From Pseudomonas sp. MM223 (GTDB taxonomy: Bacteria > Pseudomonadota > Gammaproteobacteria > Pseudomonadales > Pseudomonadaceae), in contig OX352322.1 of assembly GCA_947090765.1 (NCBI GenBank), positions 6,069,001-6,133,000 of the forward strand: a stretch of 64,000 nucleotides of DNA, in the 5' to 3' direction. Under the pieces are notes generated by a model. It did no database searches. It was not told where the DNA came from and worked only from the letters and a program-made list of their open reading frames with translations. Below are positions 57,490 through 64,000 of the stretch, piece by piece (position 1 is the first letter of the stretch; every line of letters starts with the position of its first letter). A program made the translations under genes and the position numbers.

Positions 57490-57714
57490 GCATACCTCTC
57501 CGTGGCAAGGATTGGGCTGACAACGACGGTGTTCGGACATCGCCGTCACCAGGTTATTCCCAAAGGTAAGCATTGGCTTGCGCGTTGCGCCTTCAGGTAA
57601 GCATGACCCTAGATCCTCGTAATAGACGCTGCAAGCACAGATGGCTGCATACAGCTATATTCAGAAATTGCCTACAAGATTGGCGATGACCGTAGCATTT
57701 GCTCACTATTTCCT

Positions 57715-58194
57715 TCAGCGAAACTTCCGCAAATTCGCCAGCATTCTGCGCACGATCAGCCCATGCACCCTGCCAACGGGCAGCATGTAAAGGCGGCCGA
57801 AGGTGTTAAAGCACTGCACCGAAGTGGTCACGCTCAAGCGCTGCTGGCCATCCCTCTGTTCACCCAGGTCCATGCTCACCATCACCGCAAGATGCGTATC
57901 GCGGGAGGTCAGGACCAGTTGCTGCTCGCTGATTGCCTCAACCCGGAAGAAGTCCAAGCGCTCACCCACCGCGGGCAGCCGCTCAGGGCTACGCGATGAG
58001 AAACCATGGATGGCGGAAACGTTGAACCGGCGCGAAATAAAGTCGCGCAAACGGAAGGCTGCGGCCAGCCAGCCTGGCACGTCCGAAGTCATGGCGCAGT
58101 AAGCCTGGATGGCGGTCATTGGCCCAGTGACGAGTACGCCATCACTATGAAGAAAATCCAGTTCGGCCGTAGGGGCGACCAGTTGGGCGGACAT
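57715..58194 (-). CDS. DUF2867-family protein
   Basis: A 159-residue cytoplasmic protein resembling DUF2867 (QAYCAMTSDVPGWLAAAFRL; TSRDTHLAVMVSMDLGEQ; GRLYMLPVGRVHGLIVRRML, the last being typical of the family). Members are often found as C-terminal parts of NAD-binding proteins or alone; function unknown. A possible ATG two codons earlier exists. Monocistronic as far as can be seen; the 225 bases between it and hcp hold no recognisable gene. Confidence 0.75.
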   Translation of the reverse strand: MSAQLVAPTAELDFLHSDGVLVTGPMTAIQAYCAMTSDVPGWLAAAFRLRDFISRRFNVSAIHGFSSRSPERLPAVGERLDFFRVEAISEQQLVLTSRDTHLAVMVSMDLGEQRDGQQRLSVTTSVQCFNTFGRLYMLPVGRVHGLIVRRMLANLRKFR

Positions 58195-58257
58195 GAACAA
58201 CTCCCTTTGTCATGTGTAGCCGCCATCATAGCAACACCTCTTGCTGCGGGAGCAGCC

Positions 58258-58287
58258 CATCGCCACACAAAGCCGCTCCTACAGGGA
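58258..58287. repeat. Single degenerate REP arm
   Basis: CATCGCCACACAAAGCCGCT CCTACAGG-type sequence, related to the GCGGCACAAGGCCGC family but with several changes and no partner arm. Directly next to the chemoreceptor stop. Confidence 0.55.
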
Positions 58288-58292
58288 TTCCG

Positions 58293-60227
58293 TCAGGCGC
58301 GGAACTGCCCCAGGCTCGCCCGCAATTGCGCCGCCAGGTCATCCAGCACCTTGCTGCTGGCGGTGGTCTGCATCACCACTTCTGCCGAGCGCTCGGCCTG
58401 GGCATGAATGGTCTCAACCCGCCCGCGCACCGCCTGCGCCCCGCTCGCCTGCTGCTCGGCCGCACGGGTGGCCAGGCCGATGGCTGCATGCACCTGCTCC
58501 ACCGCTGCCTGTACCGACTGCTGCCGACGCTCGTTGTCACGCAGTACCAGCAACCCTTCGCTGGCTTTTAGTCCGGCCTGACTGATAGTCGCCACGGCTT
58601 CCTTGGCACCCTTCTGCAGCGCCGCGATGTGCGACTGGATATCCCCCGTGGAGCTTTGCGTCTTGCTCGCCAGCGCCCGCACCTCATCGGCCACCACGGC
58701 AAAGCCGCGCCCGGTCTCGCCTGCCCGTGCGGCTTCGATGGCCGCGTTCAGCGCCAGCAGGTTGGTCTGCTCGGCAATGCCGTGGATCACCGTCAGCACC
58801 ACTTCGATCTGCTCGCTCTGCTTGGCCAGGCGCTCGATTACCTGGGAGCCAGTCTCTACCTGGCCTGCCAGGTTTTCGATCAACCCTGCGAGCTGGGTCG
58901 AGGTGCGGCTGTTTTCGTCGGTGGCCTGACGGATATCCACCACCTGCTTCAAAGCGGCCTGCATCGCATGGCTTTCGGCCTGGGCTTCGTCGGCCATGCT
59001 TGAAAGGTCGCGCAGGCTGGCCGCCACTTCATCGCGTTGCAGTGCGGCAGCCGCATCGGCGCCAGCATTACGCTGGGCCATCGCGTCAATCTCCACGCCA
59101 GTACGCTGCGCCACCTCACCCGCCTCACGCACGATCGGTTGCAGCTTGTCGACAAAGCGGTTCACTGCCGAAGCCATGTCGCCGATCTCGTCACGGCTGT
59201 CGAGCGGTACACGCTTGGTCAGGTCGCCCTCGCCTGCCGCCAGGTCGTCGAGGGCAGCAATCAGCAGACGCAACTTGCTCAGCACCCGACGGCCAAGCAC
59301 CAAGGCCACCACCAGCAGCACACCAAGACCGACCAACACCAGGCCCAAGCCAATGCGCCAGCGCAGCTCGGCGGCGGCATCGCGCACGGTCTGTGCGGTA
59401 TTGGCCTGCATCGCTGCCGCACTGTCTTGCGCCTTCTCCAGGCGCTCACGCAGGGTTTTGCCGCTGTCGGCGGCAGCACCCACCAGGCTGTCGCCAACCA
59501 GTTGCTCACCACTGGCAATCAGCGCCGCGAAGCGCTGGTCCAAGGCCTTGAGCTCCTGGTCGATACCTGCCGTGGAAACCCCCATCACCACCTTGCCGAT
59601 TTCTGCACCATTGGGGTTGATCGAGGCTTCGACGAAGTACACCGCCGGGTCGCGCCGGGCGGCATCGATCACTTTGTCCAGGGCGCGTTCGCCTTGGCCC
59701 TTGTCCATCAATGCCTGGTTGATCGGGTTTTGTCGGTTCAGGTAGCGGGTCAGGTGCTGGCCTTGGGCATCGTCGTAAACCACAAACAGCACGTTGGGGT
59801 TGCGCTGGGCACGCCGGGCAAAGTCGGAGAGCACCGGCACGTCGTTGTCCCAGATCGCCCGCGGGGCAACCGAAGCCAGCAGCTCGGCCATGTCGTTGGC
59901 GGAGTCCTTCAGGTTCTTTTCCAGGGTGCTGCGCAGTTGCTGCTGTTCGCTTTGCAGGCGCGCCGACAACCCGGCGCTCAGGCGCTGGCGGGTGCTGCTG
60001 GACAGGCCATCGAGGCCCGAGCGTACATCTTGCCCGGCTTGCTCCAGGTCGTTGGCCAGCTGGCGGCTGTCGTTACCCAGGCGCTCGCCAAGGTCGGCCT
60101 CCAGGGCGGTGACCGTGCTTCGGGTGAGCGCAACGGCAACCAGCACCTGCACCAAAAGAGCGATACCAAGGGCAACAAACACAGGCCGCAAAAGGCGGCT
60201 TCGTAACAGTGAGAGGATGGCAGACAC
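58293..60227 (-). CDS. Methyl-accepting chemotaxis protein
   Basis: A 644-residue chemoreceptor: TM1 (about 13-35; [20 protein letters not shown]), periplasmic sensor (about 36-290), TM2 (about 293-315; [20 protein letters not shown]), HAMP, and a cytoplasmic signalling rod with the hairpin tip block [20 protein letters not shown]. The best start is GTG at 60227 ([13 protein letters not shown]) placed just before TM1; longer ATG-initiated frames run into non-coding sequence. Ligand unknown; the sensor shows a dCache-like length but no clear motif. Confidence 0.88.
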   Translation of the reverse strand: MSAILSLLRSRLLRPVFVALGIALLVQVLVAVALTRSTVTALEADLGERLGNDSRQLANDLEQAGQDVRSGLDGLSSSTRQRLSAGLSARLQSEQQQLRSTLEKNLKDSANDMAELLASVAPRAIWDNDVPVLSDFARRAQRNPNVLFVVYDDAQGQHLTRYLNRQNPINQALMDKGQGERALDKVIDAARRDPAVYFVEASINPNGAEIGKVVMGVSTAGIDQELKALDQRFAALIASGEQLVGDSLVGAAADSGKTLRERLEKAQDSAAAMQANTAQTVRDAAAELRWRIGLGLVLVGLGVLLVVALVLGRRVLSKLRLLIAALDDLAAGEGDLTKRVPLDSRDEIGDMASAVNRFVDKLQPIVREAGEVAQRTGVEIDAMAQRNAGADAAAALQRDEVAASLRDLSSMADEAQAESHAMQAALKQVVDIRQATDENSRTSTQLAGLIENLAGQVETGSQVIERLAKQSEQIEVVLTVIHGIAEQTNLLALNAAIEAARAGETGRGFAVVADEVRALASKTQSSTGDIQSHIAALQKGAKEAVATISQAGLKASEGLLVLRDNERRQQSVQAAVEQVHAAIGLATRAAEQQASGAQAVRGRVETIHAQAERSAEVVMQTTASSKVLDDLAAQLRASLGQFRA

Positions 60228-60387
60228 GGTATAACCCTCGTGTTTTCTGGCGCCACTATTTTGATGGCATCTAAAGAAACTTCTTACAGCAAGGGTTGTG
60301 CCGGGAGCAGGAGGGATAAACGCCAAGGTTCAGCAAGGGGGGGGATTGACTGTACGGGCCCTATCCCCGGTAGGCATACCCCACAAA

Positions 60388-60422
60388 TGAAAACGCCGCA
60401 GCCCCTTTCAGGGCCACGGCGT
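60388..60422 (-). terminator. Intrinsic terminator after purA
   Basis: On the minus strand ACGCCGTGGCCC-TGAAA-GGGGCTGCGGCGT followed by TTTCATT, starting about 20 bases after the purA stop. Confidence 0.75.
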
Positions 60423-60443
60423 CAGATCAGCCTGGAGGGCAGA

Positions 60444-61752
<1,309 letters not shown>

Positions 61753-61793
61753 TCACGCAAACTTGGTTGCCGGCCTGTTGCCGACGCAGAAAC

Positions 61794-62981
61794 TCACTGG
61801 GCCAGCGGCAGAACCTGCCAGCGCCCGTCTTGCTGAATCAATTGCCGATCACAATCCGCCTCGAGAGCAGCACTCAACGGCTGGCCAGGCAGGGCCTGGA
61901 CCACACGCTGGCCCTCGTTGCGCAACTGGCAGACTTGCTGCCAGAGGGCCGCGTCGCCACTGTCCGGCATCCAGATGCCGCCCGTTGGCAATACGACCTC
62001 CGCTCGCCCCAGTGTGACCAGGGTCTTCAAATCCGTGGAGAAACCGGTGGCCGGGCGTGCCCGGCCAAAGTCGGCGCCGATGTCGTCGTAGCGACCGCCT
62101 TGGGCGATCGATTGACCCTCGCCCGGCACAAACACGGCAAACACCACGCCGGTGTGATAGTTGTAACCACGCAGCTCGCCGAGATCGAAGTACAACGGCA
62201 GATCCGGGTAGCGCGACGCCAGGCGATCAGCAATCGCCAACAGGTCGTCCAGCGCTGCCAGCACGCTGGCCGGGGCACGGCCCAGGCGCACGCGGGCTTC
62301 GGCCAGCACTTCGCGGCCACCGCACAGTTCGACCAGTGCGCGCAGCATGTTGCCCAGGTCCTTCGGCAGGTCGGCGGTCAGCGCCTGCACTTCATCGACG
62401 GCCTTGCGCTGCAGGGCGTCGAACAGCTGCTGCTCGACCGCACCGGACAGGCCGGCAGCGCGGGCCAGGCCGCGGTAGATACCGACGTGGCCCAGGTCCA
62501 TGTGTACGTCCGGCACATCGGCCAGTTGCAGCGTGGCCAGCATCAGGCTGATGACTTCCACGTCGCTGGTCGGGCTGGCATCGCCATACAGCTCGGCGCC
62601 CAACTGGATCGGGCTGCGCGAGGTGGACAGCGCACGCGGCTGGGCGTGCAGCACGCTGCCGGCGTAGCACAGGCGGCTCGGGCCTTCACGGCGCAGGGTG
62701 TGGGCGTCGATGCGCGCCACCTGCGGGGTGAAGTCGGCGCGGAAGCCCATCAGGCGGCCGGACTGCGGGTCCACTACCTTGAAGGTGCGCTGATCCAGGT
62801 CCTGGCCGGCGCCGGTGAGCAGCGACTCCAGGTACTCGATATGCGGGGTGACGACCAGTTCGTAGCCCCAACTCTGGAACAGGTCCAACACCTGGCGGCG
62901 CGCGATCTCGATGCGCGCAGCCTCAGGTGGCAGTACTTCCTCGATGCCATCTGGCAGCAGCCAGCGGTCTACCGTTGCCAT
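61794..62981 (-). CDS. hisZ: ATP phosphoribosyltransferase regulatory subunit HisZ
   Basis: A 395-residue class-II-aaRS-like His[21 protein letters not shown] start, motif 2 region [20 protein letters not shown] and [13 protein letters not shown] near the end. It pairs with the short HisG to start histidine synthesis. In pseudomonads it sits between hflC and purA, away from hisG. 56 bases upstream of purA, likely co-transcribed. Confidence 0.94.
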   Translation of the reverse strand: MATVDRWLLPDGIEEVLPPEAARIEIARRQVLDLFQSWGYELVVTPHIEYLESLLTGAGQDLDQRTFKVVDPQSGRLMGFRADFTPQVARIDAHTLRREGPSRLCYAGSVLHAQPRALSTSRSPIQLGAELYGDASPTSDVEVISLMLATLQLADVPDVHMDLGHVGIYRGLARAAGLSGAVEQQLFDALQRKAVDEVQALTADLPKDLGNMLRALVELCGGREVLAEARVRLGRAPASVLAALDDLLAIADRLASRYPDLPLYFDLGELRGYNYHTGVVFAVFVPGEGQSIAQGGRYDDIGADFGRARPATGFSTDLKTLVTLGRAEVVLPTGGIWMPDSGDAALWQQVCQLRNEGQRVVQALPGQPLSAALEADCDRQLIQQDGRWQVLPLAQ

Positions 62982-63163
62982 TACGCCTTTTCCCCTCTGG
63001 TCCGGGCGGCTAGCCAGCAGGCGAGCCGTCAGTAAAGCCGGTATCGCGCACAGCAGCGGGCAGCACTGATCCCAGCGCAGCCACCGTACCCGATACCCTC
63101 GAATTGCCTTGCGAGCCTGACCAAACCGTCAACTGGCGCTTTGCCAATCAACCTTTCAGACGC

Positions 63164-63188
63164 AAAAAAGCCGGGAAATTTCCCGGCT
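63164..63188 (-). terminator. Intrinsic terminator after hflC
   Basis: On the minus strand AGCCGGGAAATTTCCCGGCT, a perfect inverted repeat, followed by TTTTTG. The 302-base gap 62982-63283 otherwise should carry the hisZ promoter; no other element seen. Confidence 0.9.
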
Positions 63189-63283
63189 GCCTCATCATAC
63201 ACCCCTTTTCATTCAGGATGCACCCCGCCTGGTGTTTTAGCTGCCAGGCGGGGCGCCGCTGCATGAAAATCAGGGCCTGAGCA

Positions 63284-64000
63284 TCACGGCCTGCTCTTGT
63301 CCAGGTAACGGAAGAACTCGTTCTTCGGGTCCAGGACCAGCACGTCGCTTTTGCTCGAGAAGCTCTCGCGGTACGCCTGCAGGCTACGGTGGAACGCATA
63401 GAAATCAGCGTCCTGGCTGTAGGCCTTGGCATAGATGGCAGCCGCCTGGGCGTCGCCGTCACCACGGGTTTCTTCTGCTTCGCGGTAGGCCTCGGCCAGC
63501 AGCACACGGCGCTGACGGTCGGCATCGGCACGAATACCTTCAGCCAGCTCGTTACCCTTGGCACGGTGCTCGCGAGCTTCACGCTCACGCTCGGTGCTCA
63601 TGCGGTCGAACACGCTGCGGTTCACTTCCTTCGGCAGGTCGATGGCCTTGACGCGCACGTCGACCACCTCGATGCCCAGCTCCTTGTTGGCCATGCGGTT
63701 CAGCGATGCAGTGATGTCAGCCATCAGTGCATCACGTTCACCGGAAACCACCTCGTGCAGGGTCCGTTTACCGAACTGGTCGCGCAGCCCGCTTTCCAGG
63801 CGACGCGACAGACGCTCGTCGGCGATCTGCTTCATGCCGGACGTGGCAGTGTAGAAGCGCTCGGCATCCTTGACGCGCCACTTGGCGTAGGCGTCGACCA
63901 TTACCGCTTTCTTCTCCAGGGTCAGGAACCGCTGGGTCGGGGCGTCAAGGGTCATGAGGCGGGCGTCGAACTTGCGCACCTGGTTCACGTACGGAATCTT
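63284..64000 (-). CDS. hflC: HflC, modulator of FtsH protease; 5' end outside the window
   Basis: C-terminal 238 residues of HflC, an SPFH-family membrane protein that with HflK encloses and restrains the FtsH protease. Seen are VNQVRKFDARLMTLDAPTQR, the central ELGIEVVDVRVKAIDLPKEV, a coiled-coil region rich in RE/AE, and the end FRYLDKSRP. The frame is open to the window edge, so the membrane anchor and start are missing. Confidence 0.93.
   Translation of the reverse strand, partial: KIPYVNQVRKFDARLMTLDAPTQRFLTLEKKAVMVDAYAKWRVKDAERFYTATSGMKQIADERLSRRLESGLRDQFGKRTLHEVVSGERDALMADITASLNRMANKELGIEVVDVRVKAIDLPKEVNRSVFDRMSTEREREAREHRAKGNELAEGIRADADRQRRVLLAEAYREAEETRGDGDAQAAAIYAKAYSQDADFYAFHRSLQAYRESFSSKSDVLVLDPKNEFFRYLDKSRP

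Overview
The window reads as a chromosomal segment of a fluorescent pseudomonad of the Pseudomonas putida group. The evidence is high GC, P. putida-type REP palindromes at many gene ends, and a gene order (cobL-cbiD-cobK, copper receptor, urtABCDE, cbpA/cbpM, livFGMH-braC, pncB-nadE-azurin, dnaB-rplI-rpsR-rpsF-rlmB-rnr, purA-hisZ-hflC) that I recall from P. putida KT2440. No search was run. Most of it is core genome; the one clearly accessory stretch is the AT-richer cluster at 55.6-57.5 kb.

Layout. 1-2.9 kb: end of a cobalamin cluster, with cobL entering from the left edge, cbiD, and a decayed cobK. 3.0-4.3 kb: a broken nfeD beside an intact SPFH/stomatin gene. 4.4-9.4 kb: a copper-handling cluster (two DUF2946 proteins, a PCu(A)C chaperone, an OprC-type receptor, a PepSY membrane protein). 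9.6-17.3 kb: an amino-acid permease, then the urea ABC transporter urtABCDE behind a sigma-54 type promoter, and a GNAT acetyltransferase. 17.4-25.5 kb: cbpM/cbpA, an Hsp70-like gene with a frameshift, an AI-2E-type membrane protein, PsiF, an AraC regulator, an EamA permease, a lipase, OsmE and a ferritin-like protein. 25.6-31.4 kb: AsmA, a six-repeat periplasmic protein, a FabR-like regulator, an AGE-family isomerase and an SDR. 31.5-37.2 kb: a cluster of DnaA-box-like sites, then the branched-chain amino acid ABC transporter livFGMH-braC on the minus strand, with a near-consensus sigma-54 promoter before braC. 37.3-43.6 kb: pncB-nadE, azurin, a LOG-family protein and YgiQ. 43.8-51.1 kb: dnaB, rplI, a membrane protein, rpsR, rpsF, rlmB and rnr, all on the minus strand. 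51.2-55.5 kb: two identical tRNA-Leu(CAG) genes, a frameshifted methyltransferase, and an iron ABC binding protein and permease. 55.6-57.5 kb: a compact hcp / glycine-zipper effector / membrane-protein module that looks like an orphan type VI secretion cassette. 57.7-64 kb: DUF2867, a chemoreceptor, purA, hisZ and hflC, which runs off the right edge.

Sequence integrity. yegD, livF, a methyltransferase and purA each carry a single clean one-base indel, and urtC appears to have lost its stop through a short A-tract. purA is needed for adenine synthesis, so at least part of this pattern may be sequencing or assembly error. cobK and nfeD are different: each has several frameshifts plus in-frame stops and look truly decayed. 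The most interesting items are the Hcp/effector/immunity cassette, the DnaA-box cluster at 31.5-31.9 kb, the sigma-54 promoters of the two transporter operons, the 45-bp repeat gene, and a Cys-rich 16-codon ORF upstream of pncB.
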